Positions 29,851 to 38,496 of a DNA stretch of 64,000 nt are shown one piece after another. This DNA comes from Streptosporangium amethystogenes (GTDB taxonomy: Bacteria > Actinomycetota > Actinomycetes > Streptosporangiales > Streptosporangiaceae): positions 124,001 through 188,000 of the forward strand of contig NZ_JOEQ01000003.1 in assembly GCF_000721075.1 (NCBI RefSeq), in the 5' to 3' direction. Below the pieces are notes generated by a model. The model was not told the origin of the DNA and made no database searches. It was given only the letters and a program-made list of their open reading frames with translations. Every line of letters starts with the position of its first letter. The first letter of the stretch is position 1. The position numbers and the translations under genes are program-made.

Positions 29851-31297
29851 TTCCCGGCTCCAGCTTGATGGTGATCGTGGTGGGTTCGGAGTAGAAGTCC
29901 AGCGAGCGCGTGCCGCCCTCGCGTCCGATGCCGGACAGCTTCACTCCTCCGAAGGGGGTCCGCAGGTCGCGCAGGTACCAGGTGTTGACCCAGACCAGTC
30001 CGGCCGCCAACGACTGCGCCACCCGGTGGGCCCTGCTCAGGTTGGTGGTCCAGACCGTCGCCGCCAGGCCGTACTCGCTGTCGTTGGCCAGTCCGACCGC
30101 CTCGGTCTCGGTGTCGAACGGGGCGATGTGGCAGACCGGGCCGAAGATCTCCTCCCGGTTCACCCTGGAGTCGTGCGGCAGTCCGGTCAGCACCGTCGGC
30201 TCGACGTAGTAGCCGCCGTCGCGGTCGTCGCCGAAACGCGGCACACCACCGCCGGCGCGGATCTCGGCGCCTTCACTTCTGGCCAGCTCGTAGTAGGAGA
30301 GCACCTTGTCCCGGTGCTCGGCGGAGATCATCGGCATCATCGTGGTGTCCTGGTCGGCGGGGCGGCCGAACCGCAGCTCCCCCGCGCGCCTGGCCAGCCG
30401 CGCGGTGAACTCCTCGAAGACGGGCCGTTCCACGTACAGCCGCTCGGTGCACAGGCAGACCTGGCCGCCGTTGGTGAAGACCGACCGCACGCTCCCCTCG
30501 ACCGCCGCGTCGAGGTCCGCGTCGGCGAAGACCAGCCCCGCGTTCTTGCCGCCCAGCTCGAACGAGACGGGCTTGACCCGGTCCGCCACCGCTTTCATGA
30601 TCGTCGAACCGGTGCGGCTCTCGCCGGTGAAGGTGACCGCGTCCACGCCCGGGTGCTCCACCAGGAACTGGCCGGTGGAGCCGCCGCCGAAGCCGTGCAC
30701 GACGTTGAGGACGCCGGGGGGAAGGCCGATCGAGGCGGCGATCTCCGCGAGCACCGCGACCGAGCCCGGGGTGTGCTCCGAGGGCTTGACCACCACCGTG
30801 TTGCCCGCGACGAGCGCGGGGCCGAGCTTCCAGGTCGCCAGCAGGAAGGGCAGGTTCCACGGCACGATCACCGCGACCACCCCGAGGGGCTTGCGCACCG
30901 TGTAGCTCAGCACGTCCGTCAGGTGGAACGCGTTCTCCGGGTGCTGGGCCGCGATCTCGGCGAACGACCTGAAGTTGGCAGCGCCGCGCGGGATGTCCAG
31001 GGTCCGGGTCTGGGTGACCGACTTGCCGGTGTCGGCGATCTCCGCGGCCACCAGATCCTCGAACCGCTCCTCGATCGCGTCGGCGAGGCGGCGCATCCAG
31101 GCGGCCCGCTCGGCCACCGGCAGCGCCGCCCACGCGGGCAGGGCCGAGCGGGCGGCGGCCACCGCTCTGTCGACGACGGCCCGGTCCGCCTCGCGGACCT
31201 CACGCACCGCGAGCCCGGTCACCGGGTCGTACGTGGCGAACGTCGCGCCCTCGGCGACCGGCACCCCACCGATGAAGTGGTTCACCTGGTCAGACAA
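29843..31297 (-). CDS. 2-aminomuconate/2-hydroxymuconate semialdehyde dehydrogenase
   Basis: A 484-aa NAD-dependent aldehyde dehydrogenase, first gene of the catabolic operon. The nucleotide-binding [14 protein letters not shown], the general base in [16 protein letters not shown] and the catalytic cysteine in [14 protein letters not shown] are intact. In this setting it oxidises 2-aminomuconate 6-semialdehyde (from ACMSD) to 2-aminomuconate. The start is 73 bp from the divergent IclR gene. Confidence 0.92.
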   Translation of the reverse strand: MSDQVNHFIGGVPVAEGATFATYDPVTGLAVREVREADRAVVDRAVAAARSALPAWAALPVAERAAWMRRLADAIEERFEDLVAAEIADTGKSVTQTRTLDIPRGAANFRSFAEIAAQHPENAFHLTDVLSYTVRKPLGVVAVIVPWNLPFLLATWKLGPALVAGNTVVVKPSEHTPGSVAVLAEIAASIGLPPGVLNVVHGFGGGSTGQFLVEHPGVDAVTFTGESRTGSTIMKAVADRVKPVSFELGGKNAGLVFADADLDAAVEGSVRSVFTNGGQVCLCTERLYVERPVFEEFTARLARRAGELRFGRPADQDTTMMPMISAEHRDKVLSYYELARSEGAEIRAGGGVPRFGDDRDGGYYVEPTVLTGLPHDSRVNREEIFGPVCHIAPFDTETEAVGLANDSEYGLAATVWTTNLSRAHRVAQSLAAGLVWVNTWYLRDLRTPFGGVKLSGIGREGGTRSLDFYSEPTTITIKLEPGND

Positions 31298-31370
31298 GAC
31301 TTCTCCTCGGGGATGTACTTCGCTGGATCACTCCATACGGGTATAGGGCCCAGGTGATTCATAAGCAAGA

Positions 31371-32129
31371 ATGAGTTCCGTGAAACGGAACCCCGACCGG
31401 TTGTCCGTGCTGGAGAAATCCTGGCTCGTGCTTGACGCGTTCCGCCCCACGGGCGGGCCGTTGCGCCTGGCCGACGTCGCCGAGCGCTGCCATCTGCCCA
31501 AGACCACGGCCTTCCGGCTGCTCACCGAGCTGACCTCGATCGGCGCGGTCGTCCGCCACCCCGACGGCTACTACCTCGGCCGCCGCCTCTTCGAGCTCGG
31601 CAGCATCGTGCCCGGAGAGCGCGACCTGAGACACGCGGCGCTGCCCTTCATGCACGACCTCTACGAGGCCACCCACGAGACCGTCCACCTGGGCGTGCGC
31701 GACGGCCTCGACGTCGTCTACGTCGAGAAGATCCGTGGCCAGACGGCCTTCGCGCTGCCTTCGCACGTCGGCGGGCGCCTCCCGCTGACCTGCACCGGGA
31801 TCGGCAAGGCCCTGCTCGCCTACTCAGGACCCGACCTGATCGACGAGGTCCTCGGCCGACCGCTCCGTCGGCTGACCTCGCACTCGATCGTCGACCCCCG
31901 GCACCTGGAGGAGGTGCTCGGCCAGATCCAGGCCGCGGGGCTGGCCTACGAGCGGGAGGAGGCCCAGCTGGGCGGCGCCTGCATCGCGGCCCCGGTGTTC
32001 GGCGACGGGGTGGCCGTGGCCGCGCTGTCCATCTCGGTCCCGCTGGCCCGCTTCCAGCCCACCCGGCTGGCCCCCGCCGTCAAGGCCGCCGCCCTGGGCA
32101 TCTCCCGCGCCCTGACCAGAACCATCTGA
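31371..32129 (+). CDS. IclR family transcriptional regulator
   Basis: A 252-aa IclR regulator: an N-terminal winged HTH (LRLADVAERCHLPKTTAFRLLTELTSIGAVVRH) and a GAF-like ligand domain with GRLPLTCTGIGKALLAY and AAPVFGDGVAVAALSISVP. It is divergent from the nine-gene meta-cleavage operon and is the obvious candidate activator or repressor, with a pathway intermediate as ligand. No clean inverted repeat stands out in the 73-bp gap. Confidence 0.92.
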   Translation: MSSVKRNPDRLSVLEKSWLVLDAFRPTGGPLRLADVAERCHLPKTTAFRLLTELTSIGAVVRHPDGYYLGRRLFELGSIVPGERDLRHAALPFMHDLYEATHETVHLGVRDGLDVVYVEKIRGQTAFALPSHVGGRLPLTCTGIGKALLAYSGPDLIDEVLGRPLRRLTSHSIVDPRHLEEVLGQIQAAGLAYEREEAQLGGACIAAPVFGDGVAVAALSISVPLARFQPTRLAPAVKAAALGISRALTRTI

Positions 32130-32309
32130 TCCCGGGCCGGCCGCGACCGCCCGCCTCGGCGCCGGCCACCGTTCAGCCCGAGGTTCCGGCTCCCGCGCCG
32201 TACCGATCCGTTCGGGCCCGACGCCCCCCGAACGCCCCTTGCCTGAAGGCCACCTTCTCGTAACCTCACAGCACCGCGGCCGGGCTTCGCGCACCGACAT
32301 CATTGCCTC

Positions 32310-32852
32310 ATGCATCAGGCATGGCAGCTGTGGGGAAATATCGTTATAGCGACTTTCGTCGCGGTCCCGGTGGCCGTGGTCGCCATCCACGTACTGGCCC
32401 GCCACCGCGCCCGTAAGGGTCATCCCTTCCCCGTTCGCACCGCCCTGGCCGACGTGGTCGCGGTGACCGGGACCGCCCCCTGGATCTGGATGATCCTCAC
32501 TCCTCGGGCGGGCGCCTCGGATGTCAGTCCGCTCCCCCTCGTGGACCTGTGGGCGACCGTCCACGGGCCGGCGCAGGCGGCGTTCGTGCAGGTCGTCGGG
32601 AACCTTCTGGTCTTCGCCGCGCTCGGCGGCATGCTCCCGGTGCGCTCGGCGCGCCTCGCCTCGCTCGCCCGGATCGCGGCCGTGGCGGCGGGCGCCTCAC
32701 TCACCGTGGAGATCCTCCAGTACGTCCTGCACCTGGGGCGGGTGAGCTCCGTCGACGACGTGATCGTCAACACAGTGGGTGCCGTACTGGCCGCGACCGC
32801 AACGCGTCGGTGGTGGGCCGGCCGAATAGCGGCTGGGATCGTTCCACGGTAA
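32310..32852 (+). CDS. VanZ-family membrane protein
   Basis: A 180-aa polytopic membrane protein with about four to five hydrophobic helices and the VanZ-like C-terminal signature SVDDVIVNTVGAVLAAT. VanZ relatives give low-level glycopeptide resistance in some Firmicutes, but most actinobacterial members are uncharacterised. The gene stands alone, so no resistance function is inferred. Confidence 0.83.
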   Translation: MHQAWQLWGNIVIATFVAVPVAVVAIHVLARHRARKGHPFPVRTALADVVAVTGTAPWIWMILTPRAGASDVSPLPLVDLWATVHGPAQAAFVQVVGNLLVFAALGGMLPVRSARLASLARIAAVAAGASLTVEILQYVLHLGRVSSVDDVIVNTVGAVLAATATRRWWAGRIAAGIVPR

Positions 32853-33003
32853 CGGGCCGGAAAAACTCCTTAAGCTCGCCACACGGGCACGATACCTCCC
32901 AAAAGAAACAGGTTACCAACCCCTGTATCTGTGCGATCGTGGACAAGACGGGGCAAGTTCTCTGGAGACGCCAAACCCGGTTGGTGACAGAGGGTGATCG
33001 AAC

Positions 33004-33756
33004 GTGCAGCAGTCCCCGGTACCTCCCGAGCCCCCGATCTATCGGCGCATCGCCGACGGGCTTCGCGAAGCGATCCTGTCCGGTGATCTCCGAGACGGGG
33101 ATCGGCTTCCGGGCGAGAACGCCCTGATGGCACGGCACGGCATAGCCCGTGCCACTGCCAGACAGGCCCTTTCCGTGTTAATCAACGAAGGACTGGCCAT
33201 CCCCAAACGCGGCTCAGGAGTGTATGTCAGGCAGTTCCGCCCGATCAGGCGACACGGCTCCCGGCGGCTCTCCCGTGACAGGTGGGGGCGCGGCGCGGCC
33301 ATCTGGGACTCCGACACCGAGGGCCGCCCCTACACCGTGGACGAGGTGGACATCGACCGGGAGCGGGCCGAGGGCCCCGTGGCACGGGTGCTGGACAGCC
33401 CCGAGGTGTGGGTCCGCAGACGGCGCTACTCGGTGAACGGGCGGCCGGTGCAACTGTCGGTCTCCCACTTCCCCGCCGAACTGGTGGAGGGGACCGCGAT
33501 CACAAGAGAGGACACCGGACCGGGGGGCGTCTACGCGCGCCTCGGCGAGCTCGGCCACGCCCCGGCGCACTTCACCGAGGAGATCCGCGCCCGCATGCCC
33601 CATCCCCACGAGACCGTCCAGCTCGACCTGCCCGCCGGTACCCCGGTCATCGTGATCGCCCGGGTCGCCCGCACCGCCGACGGCGTCGCCGTCGAGGTCA
33701 ACGAGATGATCCTGGACGCTGCCTCTTACGTACTTCAGTACGACTTCGACTCATAG
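33004..33756 (+). CDS. GntR family transcriptional regulator (HutC-type)
   Basis: A 250-aa GntR regulator with an N-terminal winged HTH (PIYRRIADGLREAILSGDLRDGDRLPGENALMARHGIARATARQALSVLINEGLA) and a UTRA-type ligand domain. The GTG start is preceded by AGAGGG. A short dyad ACAGG-N9-CCTGT at 32908-32926, about 80 bp upstream, may be its operator. No metabolic partner lies next to it; the small gene at 33883 may be co-transcribed. Confidence 0.88.
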   Translation: MQQSPVPPEPPIYRRIADGLREAILSGDLRDGDRLPGENALMARHGIARATARQALSVLINEGLAIPKRGSGVYVRQFRPIRRHGSRRLSRDRWGRGAAIWDSDTEGRPYTVDEVDIDRERAEGPVARVLDSPEVWVRRRRYSVNGRPVQLSVSHFPAELVEGTAITREDTGPGGVYARLGELGHAPAHFTEEIRARMPHPHETVQLDLPAGTPVIVIARVARTADGVAVEVNEMILDAASYVLQYDFDS

Positions 33757-33882
33757 TTCAAGGCCATCCGTCAACCGATAGGTTGACCTGTCCTTCACGA
33801 TCATTGATTTCTCTAGAGAAGTGCCTCACCGTCAGAGGTGGAACGTCGCAAAGACGGGCCTGGGCGCGGGGAAGGTGCACGG

Positions 33883-34113
33883 ATGTCTTTCGACCGACAT
33901 CTAGCGGAAATCGCCCGGGAGTTTCCCGACTGGACGATCTGGCGGAGCGACGCGGGCAGGTGGTGGGCAACCCGCCACCACCCGCTGACCTCCGCCCAGC
34001 GTGATGTCGGCTGCGCGATGACCATCGACGCGGACGGCCCGGAGGAGCTGCGTGAGCACCTACGCGTTCAGCGGGAACGTTCCGGCGAGGCGGAGCCGGA
34101 AACCGACACCTGA
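33883..34113 (+). CDS. Small conserved-type hypothetical protein
   Basis: A 76-aa protein rich in Trp, Arg and acidic residues (DWTIWRSDAGRWWATRHHPLT is its core). The pattern resembles small proteins often found beside GntR or HTH regulators in actinobacteria, but I cannot name a family. GAAGG lies 9 nt before the ATG. It follows the GntR gene by about 126 bp and ends before a strong terminator. Confidence 0.65.
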   Translation: MSFDRHLAEIAREFPDWTIWRSDAGRWWATRHHPLTSAQRDVGCAMTIDADGPEELREHLRVQRERSGEAEPETDT

Positions 34114-34172
34114 AGACCGCCCGGTGCCGGGGTGAGCGGATCCGATGCGGTCCCGGCGCCGGGCCCCCAATC

Positions 34173-34211
34173 GCGGAAGCCCCCGACCCTATCGGGGGCG
34201 GGGGCTTCCGC
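34173..34211. terminator. Bidirectional transcription terminator
   Basis: GCGGAAGCCCCCG (34173-34185) and CGGGGGCTTCCGC (34199-34211) form a perfect 13-bp stem with a 13-nt loop. It lies between the small gene at 33883 (+) and the convergent coiled-coil gene ending at 34304. Confidence 0.85.
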
Positions 34212-34303
34212 TTGACCTTCGGACGGCTCCGGCGACGCGGTGGCACCGCTGAGATCCACGGTCACCAACACCGATCCCGGCTCACGCTCCTCACCGGGAG
34301 ATC

Positions 34304-35518
34304 TCACTTGCGGGGAGCGGCGTACCTCCCGCCGTTCTTTCCCGTGGCCGGGGTGAGGTCGACGTCGGTGTCGTCGTACACCTCAAGCTCCTCGGCAGAA
34401 CGGTCACCGGCGTCCTTGCGGGGGGCGTCGTCTTCCACGATCACCCGTACGGACTCCAGGTCGGGTGCGGCGTCAACGGGCTCGGCACCTCGCACACCCT
34501 CGGATCCGGTGTGCTCCGCGTACCCCGCCGACGCCTCGGAGCCGTCGGACGCGGCGCCCGGTGTCTCGTCGAGGCCCTCGGGGGCCCCGGAGACCTCGTC
34601 GACGGCCTCGGCCGGGGCGGGAGCCGTCAGCGCGGGCTGGACGCGGGCCGGGGGCAGCACCGCGTCCTCGTCGACCAGGGGACCCGCACTGCTCTCCCGA
34701 TGGAGCAGGTCGCCCAGGACGGCACCCATCTCGTGCAGGCGGCGCATGACCTCGTGGTGGGTGTCGGTGAGGTAGACGACCCGGCGGCCGGTGGTCTCGT
34801 CCAGGGCGTTGGCCCGCTGCTGGGCCGCCGACAGCGTGGAGTGCGCCTCGGTGTTGGCGGCGATGACCGTCGCCCGCGCCTCCGCGTGGGCCGTGCTCAG
34901 CGTGGAGTCGGCCTCCGCACGGGCGTTCTCGACGGTCTGCTCCGCCTCCCTCCTCGCCGAGGTGACCATCCGGTCGGCCTCGGCACGGGCGCTGCGCAGG
35001 GTCTCCTCGGACTCGGCGCGGGCCGCGTTGACCGTCTCCTCCGCCTCCTTGCCGGCTTGGGCGAGCCGCTGCTCGGCGATGGCGGTGGCCTCGGCCACCC
35101 GGCGCTCGGCCTCCTGCTGCGCGGCGTTCAGGAGGGCCTCGGCCCGATCCTGCGCGGAGGTGATCAGCCGCTCGGACTCGGCGGCCGCGTCGTCGCGGAG
35201 CTTGACCGCCTCCGCCTCCGCGACCTGCCTCTTGGATGCGGCCTCCTCCTCGCCCAGCTTCAGTATCTGGCTGAGCCGCTCGCCGAGCTCGTCGTAGTCC
35301 TGCGGGGCGTCCGAGAGCCTTTTGCGTGCCTCGGACAGCTCGATCCGGCCCTGCTCGGCCTGGCCGATCGCGCGCGCGAGCCGCTCCTCCAGGTCGCGGA
35401 TCTGGTGGCGGTGGCGGTCCATGTAGTCGTGAACCTGTCGGCGGCTGTAACCGCGCATGACGACCTCGAACGAGTCCTCATGCATCAGGTCGGGAAAGCT
35501 CTCGTGCTGGTTTGTCAT
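34304..35518 (-). CDS. DivIVA-like coiled-coil cytoskeletal protein
   Basis: A 404-aa protein with a DivIVA-type N-terminus (SFEVVMRGYSRRQVHDYMDRHRHQIRDLEERL) and a long Ala/Glu/Arg coiled coil to about residue 270, built of repeats such as AEADRMVTSARREAEQTVENAR. The last 130 residues are acidic and disordered. It resembles the FilP/Scy and DivIVA-related polar-growth scaffolds of filamentous actinobacteria. Most likely it is a structural scaffold under the membrane; which relative it corresponds to is open. Confidence 0.82.
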   Translation of the reverse strand: MTNQHESFPDLMHEDSFEVVMRGYSRRQVHDYMDRHRHQIRDLEERLARAIGQAEQGRIELSEARKRLSDAPQDYDELGERLSQILKLGEEEAASKRQVAEAEAVKLRDDAAAESERLITSAQDRAEALLNAAQQEAERRVAEATAIAEQRLAQAGKEAEETVNAARAESEETLRSARAEADRMVTSARREAEQTVENARAEADSTLSTAHAEARATVIAANTEAHSTLSAAQQRANALDETTGRRVVYLTDTHHEVMRRLHEMGAVLGDLLHRESSAGPLVDEDAVLPPARVQPALTAPAPAEAVDEVSGAPEGLDETPGAASDGSEASAGYAEHTGSEGVRGAEPVDAAPDLESVRVIVEDDAPRKDAGDRSAEELEVYDDTDVDLTPATGKNGGRYAAPRK

Positions 35519-35658
35519 GGCACTGCCCGTGGAGGTTGTGTGGCGGGAAAGGTGACGTCAGGAGACGACTTTCCTGCTTACTGCCCGACTCTGCAACCTG
35601 AACACGCCACCTGCTTGCCGAAATACCGGACAGAACGCCCCCCTCTAACATCGTCTCC

Positions 35659-36201
35659 ATGAACGCCATGCCCTACATCGCCGCCCTCGACGGCGACGCG
35701 ATTCCGCGGATTCATCCGGACGCCTACATCGCCCCGGGAGCGGTGGTCGTCGGGAGAGTCCGGCTGGGCCGCGCCGCGAACGTCTGGTACGGCTCGGTCC
35801 TCCGCGGGGACGACGAGGACATCGAGGTCGCCGAGGAGTGCAACATCCAGGACCTGTGCTGCCTACACTCGGACCCGGGCGAACCGGCCGTGCTGGAGCC
35901 CCGGGTGAGCCTCGGGCACAAGGCCATGGTGCACGGCGCCCATGTGGAGACCGGCGCGCTCATCGGCATCGGCGCGATCGTGCTGGGCGGCGCCAGGATC
36001 GGCGTGGGGTCGCTGATCGCGGCCGGCGCCCTGGTGGCACCGGGGAAGCGGATCCCGGCGGGGGTACTCGTCGCGGGCGTCCCCGGGAAGATCATCCGAG
36101 AGCTCACGGACGACGACCGCGACTCCTTCGCCCGTACGTCGGCCGGCTACGTCGCCAGGGCCGCCCGCCATCGGGCCGCGACCGTTCTGCCGCCGGCCTG
36201 A
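35659..36201 (+). CDS. Gamma-class carbonic anhydrase-like protein
   Basis: A 180-aa left-handed beta-helix protein with hexapeptide repeats (IAPGAVVVGRVRLG and IGIGAIVLGGARIGVGSLIAAGALV). The zinc histidines lie in CLHSD and in LGHKAMVHGA. This is the CaiE/YrdA/gamma-carbonic anhydrase family, acting as trimers; not all members are active anhydrases. A standalone gene divergent from the coiled-coil protein. Confidence 0.88.
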   Translation: MNAMPYIAALDGDAIPRIHPDAYIAPGAVVVGRVRLGRAANVWYGSVLRGDDEDIEVAEECNIQDLCCLHSDPGEPAVLEPRVSLGHKAMVHGAHVETGALIGIGAIVLGGARIGVGSLIAAGALVAPGKRIPAGVLVAGVPGKIIRELTDDDRDSFARTSAGYVARAARHRAATVLPPA

Positions 36202-36361
36202 ACGGCACGCCCGCCGGCCTGGACGCCCGCCTGCCGGAGCGGCCGGGAGGGCCTTACGATCGTGCGAGGCCCGCTTGGCGATCGCGGTGCCGGACACCAC
36301 CTTGACCGAAGGGAGGCAGGGGCATCCCGCCCGTGGCTGAGGCCAGGGCCCTCGCCCCGGA

Positions 36362-37711
36362 ATGCCGATGACCGGCATGTGGCAGTGGGATGGGTTCGAC
36401 GCCATCGAGCGCGACGTGCGGATCATGGTCGCCGACCACCGGTGGACGGGGCTCCCGCCGCTCGCGCGGGCCCAGGCCATCGCCCAGCGCACGCTGGCCA
36501 CCCCGGACGGCGGGCGCTGGCTGTTCGGTGCCCACGCCCGGTGGTACCGCCAGGATCCCGCCGACGGCCGCTGGCACCTGACCGCGCCTCCCGCCGACCG
36601 GGGTTTCCGCGCCGCGGCGCAGGTCGTCCAGGTCACCTCGATGGTGCTGCCGCATCTGATCCCGACCGGCCCCGACTTCGCCGTCGACCGCGGGTCGGTC
36701 CAGGGGTTCGTCGGCCCCGACGTGCCCTACGAGATCACCGAGCGGGTCCGCGAGCTGGTCATCGCCCAGCGGGGCAGGCGCAGGGAGGACTTCCCGCTCA
36801 CCGGGCCGTTCACCCGGCTCTTCGCCGGGGAGGTGGCCAGCCCGGTCACCGCGATCTGGGGCACGCTCATGTGGTGCGCCTACGCCCCCGCCTTCGACGG
36901 CAACGAGGTGCTGCTGTCGATGTTCGGGGAGTTCCTCGCCCGCCCACTGCCCGGCGACGAGTGGGTTCGCTGGCTGCCGCCCACCTCGCTGGGCGAGCTG
37001 GTCGCGCTGTACGGCGAGCGGGTCAGGGCCGGGCACCCCGAGGCGGGCCTGCGGTTGGTCGCGTTGATGGCCGACACCGCCGCCGCGGTACGCGGCGACC
37101 CCAGATTCGGGCCGCGCGCCGACGCCCTGCTGACCATGGTCGAACCACTGCTCCGCCGGGCCTGCCAGGATCCCGTCATCGCCCACCAGGGCGACGAGGT
37201 GGTGCGCCACGCGTGGCTCTCGCGCTGCCCGGCCCACCTGACGCTGCCCGACGCCTCACCCGGCGACCACTTCCAGCACATGGTCTACGACCTGGTCCAG
37301 GCACTGGGCTTCCTCGCCCCGATGGGTGCCGACCCACGGGCGGTGGCCGCCTCGCTGCTCGCCGCCGACCTGGCGGCCTTCGCGCCGAGGGTGGCCGACG
37401 GGCTCTACCCATGGCTGGATCCCGAGCTGCGGCACATCCTGCACGTGGTGCTCACCGACTCCGCGCACCCGCTGCGGGGCTGCTGGCCGCGCTCGGGCGA
37501 GCTGCCTTCCGCGCTCCACCCACCGGACCGGGCCTCGGCCGCGGCCCTGCTCGGCGCCGCCTACGCCACCGGGCTCGCGTGGTGCCGTCTCACCGGGACC
37601 GAGGTACCCGAGCGCGGTTTCGCGACGGCCTCGGCTGTCGTGCACCGGCTGACACACGAGCGGGACGACCCCGTCCCAGGAGTGTCGGGAACCTATCCAC
37701 GTCACTTCTGA
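36362..37711 (+). CDS. Hypothetical actinobacterial protein
   Basis: A 449-aa soluble protein, all-helical in appearance, with many Trp, Arg and Leu and no transmembrane helix or signal peptide. It has strong coding bias throughout. No catalytic motif is recognised. It begins with closely spaced methionines (MPMTGMWQWDG), so the exact start is uncertain. Confidence 0.7.
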   Translation: MPMTGMWQWDGFDAIERDVRIMVADHRWTGLPPLARAQAIAQRTLATPDGGRWLFGAHARWYRQDPADGRWHLTAPPADRGFRAAAQVVQVTSMVLPHLIPTGPDFAVDRGSVQGFVGPDVPYEITERVRELVIAQRGRRREDFPLTGPFTRLFAGEVASPVTAIWGTLMWCAYAPAFDGNEVLLSMFGEFLARPLPGDEWVRWLPPTSLGELVALYGERVRAGHPEAGLRLVALMADTAAAVRGDPRFGPRADALLTMVEPLLRRACQDPVIAHQGDEVVRHAWLSRCPAHLTLPDASPGDHFQHMVYDLVQALGFLAPMGADPRAVAASLLAADLAAFAPRVADGLYPWLDPELRHILHVVLTDSAHPLRGCWPRSGELPSALHPPDRASAAALLGAAYATGLAWCRLTGTEVPERGFATASAVVHRLTHERDDPVPGVSGTYPRHF

Positions 37712-37946
37712 CATACGCCGGTATGCTTAAACCACAAATAGAGTTATTTCATCCTTACTCTCCCTATATCCTTCTAGGCCCCTACGCATCAGACAATTAG
37801 CTGAATTGTGATCTCGTAATCGGGAAATGACCCTCCTTGAGGACGTGCCGGGCGGGACGAGGAATGGTCCCGATGGGCCATGGGCACCGATGACCGCCCG
37901 CCGTAACCTCGAAGTGGGTGTGGGCTGCGGAAGGAAGGACGACGCG
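37712..37946. other. AT-rich intergenic segment
   Basis: Positions about 37720-37810 are strikingly AT-rich for this genome (for example TTAAACCACAAATAGAGTT) and carry no coding frame. The rest is ordinary. It probably contains the promoter of the small gene at 37947; AT-rich tracts like this are preferred Lsr2 binding sites. Confidence 0.5.
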
Positions 37947-38108
37947 GTGGGGCACGACGACCTGGACTCTAGAGTCCACGACCGTGTCGCGTTGGACGAG
38001 ATCGCGCTCTATGCCGAGGTGCTGTCCGCCGTCGCGATCAGCGAACGGCCCCTCACCTTGGTGGAGCTCGACAACGCGCTCGGGTTGAGTGCTTCGGCTG
38101 TCTGCTGA
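37947..38108 (+). CDS. Small actinobacterial hypothetical protein
   Basis: A 53-aa protein from GTG 37947, chosen because GGAAGGAAGGAC lies directly upstream. The part DEIALYAEVLSAVAISERPL-TLVELDNALG has helix-turn-helix-like amphipathic helices and looks like a short conserved actinobacterial protein. The function is unknown. An in-frame ATG at 37827 is possible but its extra residues are not protein-like. Confidence 0.55.
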   Translation: MGHDDLDSRVHDRVALDEIALYAEVLSAVAISERPLTLVELDNALGLSASAVC

Positions 38109-38138
38109 AGCCACCGGAAGAACCGTTTTCAAGACCCG

Positions 38139-38167
38139 GTCCCGGACCCTGTAACGGGGTCCGGGAC
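38139..38167. terminator. Terminator between convergent small gene and CsoR gene
   Basis: GTCCCGGACCC (38139-38149) and GGGTCCGGGAC (38157-38167) form a perfect 11-bp stem with a 7-nt loop, between the stop at 38108 (+) and the CsoR stop at 38197 (-). An A/T tract follows at 38176-38183. Confidence 0.75.
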
Positions 38168-38196
38168 GTGGTCGGAAAAAATAGTCATGTGACTAG

Positions 38197-38478
38197 TCAC
38201 GAACGGACGAGACGGGCGATCGCGGCCGACGCCTCCTTAACCTTCTCCTGCGCCTCCGGGCCCCCGATGTTGATGGCGTCGGCGACGCAGTGACCGATGT
38301 GATCCTCAAGCAGGCCGAGTGCCACCGCCTGGAGTGCCCGCGTGGCGGCGGACACCTGGGTCAGCACGTCGATGCAGTAGGCATCCTCTTCGACCATCCG
38401 CTGCAGACCTCTGATCTGCCCCTCGATCCGCCGTAACCGGGTCAGATAAGCCTGCTTGTCACCGCTGTACCCATGCAT
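38197..38478 (-). CDS. csoR: CsoR-family metal-sensing repressor
   Basis: A 93-aa all-helical repressor of the CsoR/RcnR family. C35, H60 and C64 form the Cu(I) site pattern Cys-His-Cys of true CsoR proteins. Copper binding releases DNA. No copper exporter or chaperone lies next to it here; it sits 18 bp downstream of a glycosyltransferase gene on the same strand, so its targets are probably elsewhere. A GTGACTAGTCAC palindrome overlaps its stop codon. Confidence 0.9.
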   Translation of the reverse strand: MHGYSGDKQAYLTRLRRIEGQIRGLQRMVEEDAYCIDVLTQVSAATRALQAVALGLLEDHIGHCVADAINIGGPEAQEKVKEASAAIARLVRS

Positions 38479-38496
38479 GTCCCAACGGTACCCGCG

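Noticed and set aside
24417..31297. Catechol/2-nitrobenzoate (nba/dmp) degradation as the operon's role
   Set aside because: No catechol 2,3-dioxygenase or nitrobenzoate reductase; the 3-hydroxyanthranilate dioxygenase, ACMSD and kynureninase point to the kynurenine branch.
38189..38200. GTGACTAGTCAC palindrome as a CsoR operator
   Set aside because: It overlaps the 3' end of csoR, not a promoter, and lacks the G-tract arms of CsoR boxes.
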